A program made the translations under genes and the position numbers. A DNA stretch of 42,818 nt from Bacteroidales bacterium (GTDB lineage Bacteria > Bacteroidota > Bacteroidia > Bacteroidales > UBA3663), in the NCBI GenBank assembly GCA_017618715.1, contig JAFZTS010000008.1:1-42818 (forward strand), in the 5' to 3' direction. Under the pieces are notes generated by a model, which did no database searches, was not told the DNA's origin, and saw only the letters and a list, made by a program, of their open reading frames with translations. Shown here piece by piece: positions 1 to 9,800 of the stretch. Within the stretch, counting starts at the first letter, position 1; each line of letters starts with the position of its first letter.

Positions 1-330
1 GCTGATATTCTGTTTCTCTCTTACAATACTGTAGTAATCTGTATCTTTTCCCTCATTCTTGGAAAGGTAAAACTACCGAATCTTCGAATCTTTCAGATTT
101 GGAACAAGCATGGCTATAGTATATATCTCTACCATAGCTTTGTTTTATTCATCGTGTATATATTCTTGTTATTCCTGGTTCGAGTCACCTCCTCTCGAAT
201 CATTCAGTTATCCTTGTGCGTCGTACTGATGTTCTTACTGTCAACATACATCAGTTTCCTCACCACTCGTCTTGAAGGTTATGTTATGAACCACTTGTTT
301 TCTCAACAGCAAAAATCCAAAACCACATAA
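1..330 (+). CDS. C-terminal part of an acyltransferase-3 family membrane protein (partial)
   Basis: An open frame runs from base 1 to the TAA at 328-330 and gives 109 residues with no start in the window. It is very hydrophobic and holds about three membrane segments. The motif HGYSIYLYHSF, followed by a long hydrophobic helix and a short basic tail, resembles the last helices of integral-membrane acyltransferase-3 proteins, which O-acylate surface sugars. A second, complete member of what looks like the same family lies at 29138-30130 and has comparable YVYHTF and ILLML segments. The recQ start is only 33 bp downstream, so the two may be co-transcribed. The family call rests on hydrophobic pattern and one motif, so another polytopic membrane protein is possible. 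Confidence 0.55.
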   Translation, partial: ADILFLSYNTVVICIFSLILGKVKLPNLRIFQIWNKHGYSIYLYHSFVLFIVYIFLLFLVRVTSSRIIQLSLCVVLMFLLSTYISFLTTRLEGYVMNHLFSQQQKSKTT

Positions 331-363
331 ACAATAATCTCACTATCTTATACCCCACCAACC

Positions 364-2349
364 ATGATCAAATCCATTCTCAAGCAATATTGGGGCTACG
401 ATGATTTCAGGCCATTACAGTCAGAAATCATCCAATCTGTCCTTGAAGGTCATGACACCTTGGGAATGATGCCTACAGGTGGAGGCAAGAGTATAACGTT
501 TCAAGTACCTGCGATAGCTCTCGGTGGATTGACGCTCGTAGTTACGCCATTGATTTCCCTCATGAAGGACCAATGCGATCATCTTGTTGAACGAGGCATC
601 AAGGCTGCCGCCGTCTATATGGGTATGACGCAACAGGAAATACTTGAAACCTTCGAAAGAGTTATCTCCGAGGATTACCGGTTCCTTTATATTTCTCCTG
701 AACGTCTTGAGACGCGTCTCTTCCAAGCCAAATTACAATATATGGATGTGCGTCTCCTTGTTGTTGACGAAGCACATTGTATCTCTCAATGGGGTTATGA
801 TTTCCGTCCACCTTATCTCAAGATAGCCAATCTGCGGAAGTTGCTCTACACCATCAGGGAACAGAACAAGAAACCGTGGCTTCCTCTTAATTATTCGAGT
901 CTTGAAAACTTTTCAAACTCATTTCACACCCCATGTCTTGCCCTTACCGCTACGGCAACGAAAGAGGTTATCGAGGATATCAAGAACAAATTGCATTTCC
1001 GCCATCCATCAAGGGTGCTAAAAACCTCATTCGAACGTCCGAATCTTACATATTCGGTCATTTATGCCGAAGACAAGATGGGCAACCTCTTGCGCATGTT
1101 GGGAGGAAAGAACGAAGGGTGTTCAGCCATCGTCTATATGCGCAGTCGCAAAAAGACAGCAGAAGTTGCAACGTATTTGACGGAGAATGGAATACCTGCC
1201 GACTATTATCATGCAGGTTTGAGACCAGAGACCAAGGTACAACGTCAAGAGTCGTGGATGGCGGGTACCCCCTCGGTAATAGTTGCCACCAATGCTTTTG
1301 GAATGGGAATCGATAAGGCCAATGTCCGCAAGGTTATTCACTTGGATCTTCCTCCTTCCATTGAGGAGTATTTTCAGGAAGCTGGTCGTGCAGGACGTGA
1401 TGGCTTGCCCGCCGATGCGGTGTTGATTGTTTCCGAATACGACAAATACAAGTTGCGTAAACATTTGGACGAAGAATATCCCGAAAGGGAATACATTCGT
1501 CACGTGTATGGTCGTTTGGCATCGTTCTTCCAAGTCGCTATTGCCGCAGGTCTTTACAGCATGTTCGAATTCGACATTTATCAGTTCTGTTCTGCTTATC
1601 GACTGTCATCAATGCAGGTGCATTACGCCCTTAAGTTGCTTGACCAGGCTGAATATATAAAATATATAGAAGACCCGGACAGACATTCACGCCTGATGTT
1701 TGTCACTTCGCGCGAGTCATTGTATCATCTGAATAAATTCGATAACGAATGCCAGCGAATCATCCAAGCCCTGCTTCGTCTATATTCAGGTCTTTTTGCT
1801 GACTATGTTTATATCTCAGAAGATAATATCATGAAGTTTACAGGATTGGATCGCAACACACTCTACGAGAAGTTGCTACTCCTCTCCCGCTTCCATGTCC
1901 TTCATTATATTCCAGCTCGCCAGAAACCTGCCATCATCTATCAGACACCCCGTCTTGAAGACGAAGAGGTCAAGATTCCTCGTACTATCTATGAGGAACG
2001 CCGTGCCCGTCAAGAAGCACGTGTCGATGCCATCATTTCCTACGTCGAAAATTCCAAAGAATGCCGATTGGTACAACTCTTGAACTATTTCGACGAATCG
2101 CTGGATCATCGTTGCGGTAATTGCGATGTCTGCTTGAGCGAAAAACTAAAGGGAAATATCCATGAAGAGACAGAAATGATCCGTCAGCTCATCATTGACA
2201 AGCTGACGGCAAAGGGACCAATGCTTGTCCAGCAATTGGTGATGCAGATTGAGATGGATCCCCAAAGAGTTGGCGAAGTTCTTCATCTGATGGTTGAAAA
2301 CGAAGAACTTAACCTTTCACATGGGATGTTATCTTTGAAGGGATATTAG
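364..2349 (+). CDS. recQ: ATP-dependent DNA helicase RecQ
   Basis: This is a superfamily 2, 3'-5' DNA helicase for recombination and replication-fork repair. Visible motifs are Walker A MPTGGGKS (residues 36-43), the DEAH box followed by CISQWGYDFRPPY (from residue 135), TATAT of motif III, and the arginine-rich QEAGRAGRDG of motif VI near residue 340. The RQC zinc site is clear: Cys567, Cys584, Cys587 and Cys590 in the classic C-x16-C-x2-C-x2-C spacing, followed by a winged-helix region up to the end. There is no HRDC domain after it, although E. coli RecQ has one. About 30 extra residues sit between the DEAH box and motif III (around the segment KKPWLPLNYSSL). The gene converges with the pullulanase gene and the two overlap by 4 bp. 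No promoter of the local consensus is visible directly upstream. Confidence in the family is very high. Confidence 0.97.
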   Translation: MIKSILKQYWGYDDFRPLQSEIIQSVLEGHDTLGMMPTGGGKSITFQVPAIALGGLTLVVTPLISLMKDQCDHLVERGIKAAAVYMGMTQQEILETFERVISEDYRFLYISPERLETRLFQAKLQYMDVRLLVVDEAHCISQWGYDFRPPYLKIANLRKLLYTIREQNKKPWLPLNYSSLENFSNSFHTPCLALTATATKEVIEDIKNKLHFRHPSRVLKTSFERPNLTYSVIYAEDKMGNLLRMLGGKNEGCSAIVYMRSRKKTAEVATYLTENGIPADYYHAGLRPETKVQRQESWMAGTPSVIVATNAFGMGIDKANVRKVIHLDLPPSIEEYFQEAGRAGRDGLPADAVLIVSEYDKYKLRKHLDEEYPEREYIRHVYGRLASFFQVAIAAGLYSMFEFDIYQFCSAYRLSSMQVHYALKLLDQAEYIKYIEDPDRHSRLMFVTSRESLYHLNKFDNECQRIIQALLRLYSGLFADYVYISEDNIMKFTGLDRNTLYEKLLLLSRFHVLHYIPARQKPAIIYQTPRLEDEEVKIPRTIYEERRARQEARVDAIISYVENSKECRLVQLLNYFDESLDHRCGNCDVCLSEKLKGNIHEETEMIRQLIIDKLTAKGPMLVQQLVMQIEMDPQRVGEVLHLMVENEELNLSHGMLSLKGY

Positions 2350-4280
2350 TTCCCCCACATTATCGTGGCACTTTGTGGAGCCACATTGATCTTATTGACA
2401 CTGACTTTGTCGAGCCCGTTCAGGTTAATCTTTCCAGCACTGCATACCACGGTATAGTCGTTTTGTGGAATATTTACAGAAACAGGCTTTTTATTGCTGT
2501 TCAAGACGACAATGATGTTCTTCCATTCGTCATCAACATCAGCACCAGAGATCTGATAAGCTACCACGCAATCCTTAGCTTCGATAAACTTCACGTTTTT
2601 GCGCACCAAGTCGGCCGAGCCTTGACGGAATGCCCGATGAGCTTTTCTCATAGCAATCAGTCCGCAATAATAGTCAAAGACATCGCGATATTTGGTCTTA
2701 TGTGTCCAATCGATGGCGTTGATGCTATCGGGACTCTTGTAGCTGTTGTGAACTCCTTTCTTGTCACGCATCACCTCTTCACCATTGAAGATGAAAGGAA
2801 TGCCCTGGCTTGTAAATACAGCCGTTTGAGCCAATTTGTCAAGGGCAATTACTTCGGCTTCGCTGGCTTTGGGAGCAGTGGCATGAAGTCTATCCACAAG
2901 GCACATATCGTCGTGACAACTGACGTAAGCGATCATCTGAGTCGGTTCCTTGGCCCAACCGTCGATGGCACCAAGAATGCCGAATTTGATATTCTCCTCA
3001 TTCCCGGCCTCGCCAATAAGGAAAGCGCCCTTCTCATCGCTCCAGAAAGGACCGCGCAAAGCATCACGAAGCTCATCGCTGAATGCTGCTACACCGGGGA
3101 TATGCGCCATATTGGCCTTCATGGCAAGTTTCTCCTCAGGATATGCGGGAGCCTCTGCTGCCCAACCCTCACCGTAAAGCAAAACCATGGGGTCGATAAT
3201 AACAGCAGCATCGTGAATCTCGTTCATGGTCTCGATATCATGAATACCCATCAGGTCGAAGCGGAATCCGTCGATGTGGTATTCTGTCATCCAATACTGA
3301 ATACTCTGCACCATATAGGTCTGCATCATTGGATGGTCGGAAGCCGTCTCATTTCCGCAGCCCGAACCATTGGCCAGACTTCCATCTTCCTTTTTACGGA
3401 AGAAATATCCAGGAGCCGTCAATTCGAAATTAGAGGTTGCTGCATCCATCACATGATTATAAACCACATCCATGATAACGCGAATACCGGCCTTATGGCA
3501 AGCCATCACCATCTGCTTGAATTCGTTAATCCTTGTTTTAGGATCGTAGGGATCGGTGCTATAACTACCGTCCGGCACATTGTAGTTCAAGGGGTCATAT
3601 CCCCAGTTGTACTGATGTGTTTCGAGTGTAGTTTCATCAACCGAGGCATAGTCATAACTCGGCATGATATGGATATGAGTGATACCCAGTTCCTTCAGAT
3701 GGTTGATGCCCGAGACACCAGTATTTTCGGTCAAGGAAAGATATTTACCCAAGTTCTTCAAGCCACTTGAGGGATCGGCGGTAAAGTCACGCCAATGCAT
3801 CTCATAAATAACAGCATCGGCTATGCTCTTCAACTCTGGGCGTATGTCATCTTCCCAACCAGCTGGATTGGTCTCATTCATATTGATAATAGCTGCACGA
3901 TGGCCATTGATACCGACAGCTTTGGCAAAGATGCCAGGACATTCTGCACGCCATGTTCCTCCCTCCTTGATGCTAAACGTATAGAAACGGCCTTTCAAGT
4001 CTTCCTTCACAATAGTTTTCCAGAGTCCTTCGGGTTGACGTTTCATCTTCAAGGTCTTGAGGGCTTCGCCACCTTCTCCAGCAGCATAGATTCGTAGGAT
4101 AACACTATCAGCATTCGGACTCCACAATTGGAATGTGGATTTCTCGGCTGAATAACTTAATTCTTTGATTTCTTCCATTGGTACAGGATAATCATTGACG
4201 GACACATACTCGGGTTTGGGTACAGAACACCCTAACAGCAGTGCTGCAAAAGACAGGAATGAATAGGTTCTTTTTTTCAT
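2346..4280 (-). CDS. pulA: Lipoprotein type I pullulanase (GH13 alpha-glucan debranching enzyme)
   Basis: The 644-residue protein hydrolyses alpha-1,6 branches of pullulan, glycogen or starch fragments. A lipoprotein signal ends in LLLGC with Cys18 as the lipid site, so it is membrane anchored. An N-terminal beta-sandwich (about residues 40-130, CBM48-like) precedes the GH13 barrel. The type I pullulanase signature YNWGYDP is near residue 223. GH13 regions follow: DVVYNH near 270, GFRFDLMG near 337 (Asp nucleophile), YGEGW near 370 (acid/base Glu) and VSCHDD near 455. All catalytic residues appear present. The C-terminal beta domain covers the last 80 or so residues. The gene stands alone on its strand with its own promoter (4301-4332) and is not next to SusC/SusD genes. 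Residues after Cys18 (SVPKPE) are not the acidic run typical of surface export, so it may face the periplasm; that is inference. Confidence 0.93.
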   Translation of the reverse strand: MKKRTYSFLSFAALLLGCSVPKPEYVSVNDYPVPMEEIKELSYSAEKSTFQLWSPNADSVILRIYAAGEGGEALKTLKMKRQPEGLWKTIVKEDLKGRFYTFSIKEGGTWRAECPGIFAKAVGINGHRAAIINMNETNPAGWEDDIRPELKSIADAVIYEMHWRDFTADPSSGLKNLGKYLSLTENTGVSGINHLKELGITHIHIMPSYDYASVDETTLETHQYNWGYDPLNYNVPDGSYSTDPYDPKTRINEFKQMVMACHKAGIRVIMDVVYNHVMDAATSNFELTAPGYFFRKKEDGSLANGSGCGNETASDHPMMQTYMVQSIQYWMTEYHIDGFRFDLMGIHDIETMNEIHDAAVIIDPMVLLYGEGWAAEAPAYPEEKLAMKANMAHIPGVAAFSDELRDALRGPFWSDEKGAFLIGEAGNEENIKFGILGAIDGWAKEPTQMIAYVSCHDDMCLVDRLHATAPKASEAEVIALDKLAQTAVFTSQGIPFIFNGEEVMRDKKGVHNSYKSPDSINAIDWTHKTKYRDVFDYYCGLIAMRKAHRAFRQGSADLVRKNVKFIEAKDCVVAYQISGADVDDEWKNIIVVLNSNKKPVSVNIPQNDYTVVCSAGKINLNGLDKVSVNKINVAPQSATIMWGN

Positions 4281-4300
4281 AGTAGATAGAATTTACGCTG

Positions 4301-4332
4301 CAAATATATACACAATTTATCAAAGCTCCAAA
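4301..4332 (-). promoter_or_regulatory. Predicted Bacteroidetes promoter for the pullulanase gene
   Basis: Read on the minus strand, TTTG (4329-4332) is followed after 20 bp by TATATTTG (4301-4308), matching the Bacteroidetes -33 and -7 elements. The pullulanase start codon lies 21 bp beyond the -7 box, giving a very short leader. Confidence 0.7.
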
Positions 4333-4427
4333 TATTATTGTGAATTTCTTACAAAAACATATTAAAAACGTTATCTATAAGCATGAAACACACTTAACAA
4401 CAACAAACGACCTTGTTTCATATACAC

Positions 4428-4847
4428 TATGACCATTCTTGGCCAAGAGTGGTTATACTCGCATTAAAGAATAAACATTTTTGGCCGAAATTGGTCATTC
4501 TCCAATCGCGCCATACCTAATCTCGTCCAAGATTGGTCATCCTTCAATTGCGGCATAACCAATCTTGGCAAACTATGGTCATTCTTCAACCTTCGCATAA
4601 CCAATCTTGGCCAACTTTGGTCATTCTCCCATCGCAGCATACCCAATTTTGGCCAAGATTGGTCATTCTCCTAACGAAGAATAACCTTTTTTGGCTGGGA
4701 TTGGTCATACTTACAGAAGAAAAAGCACTATCTCGGCCGTCAGAATGCTTAATCCGATCGCCTCATAACCAATCCTGGCCAAGATTGGTCATTCTCCTAT
4801 CGAAGAATAACCTTCCTTGGCCAAGAAAGGTCATGCAACGAATAAAC
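4428..4847. repeat. Array of ten 42-bp palindrome-centred tandem repeats between divergent promoters
   Basis: Ten units begin at 4428, 4470, 4512, 4554, 4596, 4638, 4680, 4722, 4764 and 4806, always exactly 42 bp apart. Each has a 29-bp palindromic part and a 13-bp linker. The consensus palindrome is ACCAATCTTGG followed directly by its reverse complement CCAAGATTGGT, flanked by CATA and CAT. Linkers are also related (TCTCC, one variable base, ATCG, then AAG-like). The unit at 4722 is badly decayed but keeps register, and the outer units diverge more than those at 4596, 4638 and 4764. No unit has an insertion or deletion. The array lies about 95 bp from the pullulanase -33 box and about 105 bp from the -33 box of the divergent gene. 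Because 42 is divisible by three, both strands show open frames with 14-residue periods; I regard these as by-products. Function is unknown. Confidence 0.95.
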
Positions 4848-4951
4848 TTATAGCAACCTAATGAGTCAGTTGCATAAGATGAATAATTTCCTAAAATTAT
4901 AGCTTGTAAATAGTAATTCTATACCATAAATTATAAATATTTGTATTATTA

Positions 4952-4983
4952 TTTGGAAATATCCAAAACAATCATTATCTTTG
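4952..4983 (+). promoter_or_regulatory. Predicted Bacteroidetes promoter for the secreted protein at 5024
   Basis: TTTG at 4952-4955 and TATCTTTG at 4976-4983 are separated by 20 bp, matching the Bacteroidetes -33 and -7 elements. The start codon at 5024 is 40 bp downstream. The 42-bp repeat array ends about 105 bp upstream. Confidence 0.75.
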
Positions 4984-5023
4984 CCCCGACAATTTTATTA
5001 TTTTACTTAATACCAAAATCTTT

Positions 5024-6655
5024 ATGAAAAAGCTTTCCTTCTTCATTTCGCTTCTGCTTGGTGCAGTCGCCTTGCAAGCATCCCCAATCGATGTGCTTCC
5101 TGATGCGCAATTGACCTTCCTAAAAGACATTGAAGGCGTTATTCCTGCTGTAACAACTTCAGGTCCTCGTCGAGCCCACAAAACCTATGTGACTCCCGAA
5201 GGCACTCCCCTTGACTACACAATGAAGTACACCCAAACTACCGAATATCCTGACATTCCTGTTCAGGTTTCGTTCAGCGAGGATGGTCAGTCGGTTTATT
5301 TCAGCAACCTTTTTCCAAGCTTCCTCACTAATGAAATGGGTGCATGGACCAAGGGTGATATCCAGCCCGACAGCACCATCATCGTAAAGAAGCAGTTAAT
5401 CATTGACTATGATGTCTATGGTGACGAGTCTATGTTCTACAGCCTCTATGCTGGCAGCTATGATCTCACTGCCGGCGAGATGGGTGATGCCACATTCGTA
5501 CTCCATGCCGATGGTTCAATTTCGCAAAAAGATCCCGGTGAATATCTTTGGCTTGGAGCTTATCTCAACGATACATACGCCGGATACATTTCATACGGTG
5601 TCAATGTAGAGATGACTCCAATGACTGAAGTCTATGAGCCGGTTGTACTACCCGAAACTGCTACAGTCGTCGAAGCCCTCTACCAATACACCGATGCCTA
5701 CAACAAGTCGCAGTTGCAGAAGGGCAAAGTGGGTGTAGATGGCGACGATATCTATTTCCAAGGCCTCACGCCCGAAATACCCGAGGCGTGGGTGAAAGGA
5801 ACACGCGAAGGCAACACGGTGACCATCAAGAGTGGACAATATCTGGGCGAAGGCAAGGGATACCTGCTCGAATTGGCTTTCCTGCAGGCCAGAGCCGACT
5901 TCAGTAGCTATGAATCAGTCGATGAGATCTCCTTCAACTACGACCCCGAGACTGGCGTATATGCACAAATTCGCGAAACGGAGGATGCCGACCACTTCAT
6001 GATTGTAGAACAGACCGTTTCGGGCAAGATATACCTATATAACTTCGACTTCACCATTTCGCCTTATGATGGTCCCAAGGCATCAATCCCCGAAGATCCA
6101 TTCAATCTGGCGTTCTATGATTTCTGGGAGCAATCACAGAAATATGCCCTCATGTTCAGCAATACGTATTTCGGCACAGATGGCAGTTACCTCGAGCCCG
6201 AGAACCGTTACTACTACATCTACATGGATGACGAAATCATGACCTTCAACAAGGAAACATATCCCACCCTTTCTGAGGAAATGACACTCATTCCATGGGA
6301 CTTAACCCTATTGAATAGCGAGGGCAACAACTACGAGATTTACAGTTCTCCCACGCAGCACTATGCTTACATCTATGAGCCGCTCTTTGAGAAGCTGGGT
6401 GTACAGTTCGTCTATTTCTTTGAGGATCTACCCTACTTCTCCAACATCGTCTATATCGATCCTGAAGGAAATGTTACCACCGTGGAAGTGGAGCAACCAA
6501 ACAGTATCAGCAAGACCGACGAAAACAAAGTAACGGGTATGGAGTATTTCAACGCTGTAGGACAGCGCCAGATGTTCCAACAGAAGGGTCTCAACCTTGT
6601 ACGCGTTACACTCTCAGACGGCACTCAAAAGACCTACAAGATGTACGTGAAGTAA
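5024..6655 (+). CDS. Secreted protein of unknown function with an internal duplication and a sorting-like C-terminal tail
   Basis: The 543-residue product starts with a clear signal peptide (MKKLSFFISLLLGAVALQAS). I do not recognise an enzyme domain. Two related segments can be seen: one containing GQSVYFSNLF and GAWTKGDIQPDSTIIVKK (about residues 88-120) and another with GDDIYFQGLTPEIPEAWVKG and NTVTIKSGQYLG (about 240-285). This suggests a duplicated beta-rich module common in secreted proteins of Prevotella-like bacteria. The last 40 residues (GMEYFNAVGQRQ, then KGLNLVRVTL and KTYKMYVK) resemble the C-terminal tails of three other large secreted proteins in this window and the type IX secretion CTD pattern. 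It is monocistronic, with its own promoter (4952-4983) and terminator (6684-6716). A role at the cell surface is inferred from signal and tail only. Confidence 0.85.
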   Translation: MKKLSFFISLLLGAVALQASPIDVLPDAQLTFLKDIEGVIPAVTTSGPRRAHKTYVTPEGTPLDYTMKYTQTTEYPDIPVQVSFSEDGQSVYFSNLFPSFLTNEMGAWTKGDIQPDSTIIVKKQLIIDYDVYGDESMFYSLYAGSYDLTAGEMGDATFVLHADGSISQKDPGEYLWLGAYLNDTYAGYISYGVNVEMTPMTEVYEPVVLPETATVVEALYQYTDAYNKSQLQKGKVGVDGDDIYFQGLTPEIPEAWVKGTREGNTVTIKSGQYLGEGKGYLLELAFLQARADFSSYESVDEISFNYDPETGVYAQIRETEDADHFMIVEQTVSGKIYLYNFDFTISPYDGPKASIPEDPFNLAFYDFWEQSQKYALMFSNTYFGTDGSYLEPENRYYYIYMDDEIMTFNKETYPTLSEEMTLIPWDLTLLNSEGNNYEIYSSPTQHYAYIYEPLFEKLGVQFVYFFEDLPYFSNIVYIDPEGNVTTVEVEQPNSISKTDENKVTGMEYFNAVGQRQMFQQKGLNLVRVTLSDGTQKTYKMYVK

Positions 6656-6683
6656 TACATTTTTCAATATTCTATCGCTTTAT

Positions 6684-6716
6684 GGGGATTGTCTAAGGAT
6701 AATCCCCTATTTTTTT
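6684..6716 (+). terminator. Intrinsic terminator after the 5024 gene
   Basis: A 10-bp stem (GGGGATTGTC with GATAATCCCC, including one G-T pair) closes a TAAG loop at 6684-6707. It is followed by TAT and a run of T to 6716. It starts 28 bp after the stop codon at 6655 and ends just before the next promoter. Confidence 0.85.
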
Positions 6717-6725
6717 GGTAAAAAT

Positions 6726-6757
6726 TTGTTTGACACAAAAAAAATACATATATTTGC
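6726..6757 (+). promoter_or_regulatory. Predicted Bacteroidetes promoter for the pectate-lyase-type gene
   Basis: TTTG at 6726-6729 and TATATTTG at 6750-6757 are 20 bp apart. The promoter lies inside the longest possible open frame (which begins at 6715), which argues that translation starts at ATG 6814 and not upstream. Confidence 0.7.
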
Positions 6758-6813
6758 AGCGCATTACACGCCACACGTGTTCGCGCAATAAACACTACAC
6801 ACATTTTTACATA

Positions 6814-9800
6814 ATGAAGCTATTAGGAAAGTTTTTCATCTTTGTAAGTCTTGTATCTGCCTGTGAAAGTCTTAATGCCGAACAGTTGGCTTTCTCTGGA
6901 GCACAAGGCTGGGGTAGATACGCCATGGGCGCTCGTATGTCTTCATCGCCTACTGTTTATCACGTCACCAATCTGGATGATTCGGGTACAGGCAGCCTGC
7001 GCGATGCAGTAAGCAAACCCAATCGTATTGTGGTCTTCGACGTCAGCGGTGTAATCAAGATTTCCAGTCGAATCGTATTTTCGAATAATCTTTATGTAGC
7101 TGGACAAACTGCACCGGGTGAGGGCGTGACAATCTATGGCGATGGCGTCTCTTTCTCGGGAGCTTCTAATATCATTTGCCGTTATCTTCGTGTACGTATG
7201 GGCCATAATGGGTCAAGTGGGAAAGATTGTGCAGGTGTGGCGAATGGTTCGAATATGATTTTCGATCATTGTTCTTTCTCTTGGGGACTGGATGAAACTT
7301 TCTCTATCAACGGTTTTGGAGCAGCTTGGAATATCACCCTACAAAACTGTATCTTTGGACAAGGCCTGATGACACATTCGGCTGGTGGATTGATGCAAGC
7401 TGATTCCATTACTCTCTATCGTAACCTGTATATTGACAACTCCACCCGCAACAACAAGGTAAAGGGAACCAACCAGTATGCCAACAATGTGGTTTATAAC
7501 TGGTCAAACGGATGCTATATCATGGGTGGTGATTCAGAAGGTTCTTCTTACGTTAACATCGAGTCAAACCTTTTCATCAATGGCCCTTCAGGAGGTGGCA
7601 ATTGCTTTGGCGGTGCGAATGCTAATTTCCATTGCTATGGTGTCGATAACTGGCAGGATGCCAATCGTGACGGTGTGCTTAATCCTACTGAAGTCACCAA
7701 TTATTCGGCTTCCGATCATCGTACCACCGATCCATACGATTATCCCGAACTTGATCTTTATCCTGCCAATGAATTGATTGAGCGAAACATCCCCACAGTT
7801 GGAGCCTCTTTGCCTTATCGCGACCAAAGTGATTGCTATCTGATTGACGAACTGATGTCCTTCGGTCTTCTTGGTGCCTTGATTTCGAACGAAGAAACCC
7901 TGCCCATCGGAGCGCCAGATATTTGGGAATGGTTTGCAGGTACTAAACGCACTGATACAGACAACGACGGTATGCCCGACGATTGGGAACAAGCCAATGA
8001 CACCGACCCTTACAAAGTGGATGCCGTTACGTTGGCTTCGAACGGATACCTAAATATCGAAAATTACATCAATTCGATTACCGTTGACGATCGCCAATTC
8101 TTCCTTCGCAAACCAATTACACTAAATGCATCATCTACTACCACTACCATGACTTTGACATGGCGTGACTATACGTATGACGAAGAAGGATTTGTCGTCG
8201 AAATCCTCAAGGACGGGAACTGGATGGAGGCTGGAAGAACTAATCCTAATGCTACCACTTACAAACTCATCGGCCTTGAACCAGGAACAAGCTATGATGT
8301 TCGTGTTCGAGCCTTTGGTCTTTACGATGGTGCTGAGGAATACTCCGATTATACGACAGGAACTTACAAGACACAACCCATAGAAGTGGGCATCGTCGAT
8401 ATCGATACCTTTGTGCCCGATGTAACGAATACTTTTGAGAATGTTGATGGCAAGAAGTTGCTCCTGCATAGCGATGAAAAACTTGACCTCAAACTTTCTT
8501 CGAACATCTTCCCCGAAACTGTCGTGGCCACGGGAAAAGGAACGATTAACCTTTCGGGCAATGGAGAAATCGGAGGCGAAGGCACTTCACTTAATAAGGG
8601 CGATGAAGGAACGCTGATAATCAATGGAAAGCATTCTTATACTGGAGCCACTGTTCTTCATAATGGAGTTCTTGAATTCAACTCTATCGGCAATGGTGGA
8701 GAAAAGTCTGCCATCGGAGCAAGTCAAGACTATGCCCAAAACTGGATCATGGATGGAGGAACCTATCGCTATACTGGAGCTAACAATGCCACCAATCGTT
8801 CAGCAAAACTCACCAATCCCACTACACTTGAAATACAATCCGCCACACTTACCATGAACGGCAGTATCGAAGGGGCGGGCGAACGGCAGGATTTCATCCT
8901 CGATGGCAATGGACAACTTAACGTCGGCTCAACTTCTTTTTTCAAATACAATGGAACCACTACGATCAAGGGCGGAACAATCTATTTGACCACCACTGAG
9001 ATCTCGAAGGCTGGTATTGGCTCATCTTCTAAACTGATACTTGCGGGAGGTACTTTGAAGACGAAAGGCGAATCGTCAAATTACGAAACCTACTCCTTCC
9101 CTATCGAAGTGCTCGAAAACACCTACAGCGTTTTTGCACCGAATCGTAACTGCTATATGAACAACACGCTGACTGGAGCGGGCACGTTAGAGGTGCAAGT
9201 GCCCTATCTACGCGAGTATTTCAACTTCAAGACTTCTGGATTCACTGGTCGTCTTGTGGCCAATGGTATAAGCACAGATTCCGATGGAGCGCTGATGCTC
9301 AAGGAAAGCAGTTACAATATTCCTACTACCATCGTTACACTCAAAGGTAATGCAAAACTTTGTTGCTGGGCAACAACTTCCGACAACTATTTGGGCGGAT
9401 TGTCAGGTGATGATGGCACTTACCTGATGTCCACCTCAAAGCAAACCGATGGCACGTCAAGCACATGGACAATTGGTTCGGCCAACTCCGATGAAACCTT
9501 CGCAGGCATCATCAACAACCGTTGTTGTGCAGCCAATCACTATGCAAAGAGTAATAATATCAATAAGGTCGGTACTGGAATTTGGCGACTTACTGGAAAG
9601 AATGTTTATGCCGGCACGACAAACGTCATGGGTGGCACATTGGCTGTGAATGGCCAACATATTGCCGACAATAACCAATATGCAAAAACACATGCAACGG
9701 CTCAAACCATATACAATGTCTATGCTGATGCCACACTTTGCGGTACTGGATCTATTCTTAAGACTTCGACCATCAATGTAGATAAAGGAGGAACTCTTCG

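Noticed and set aside
2373..3770. 465-residue open frame on the plus strand
   Set aside because: Antisense to the well-supported pullulanase gene, with no domain.
4428..4847. CRISPR array
   Set aside because: The 13-bp linkers are too short and are themselves conserved, so there are no unique spacers, and there are no cas genes in the window.
6715..6813. 33-residue N-terminal extension of the pectate-lyase-type protein
   Set aside because: It contains the promoter and would hide the signal peptide that begins at ATG 6814.
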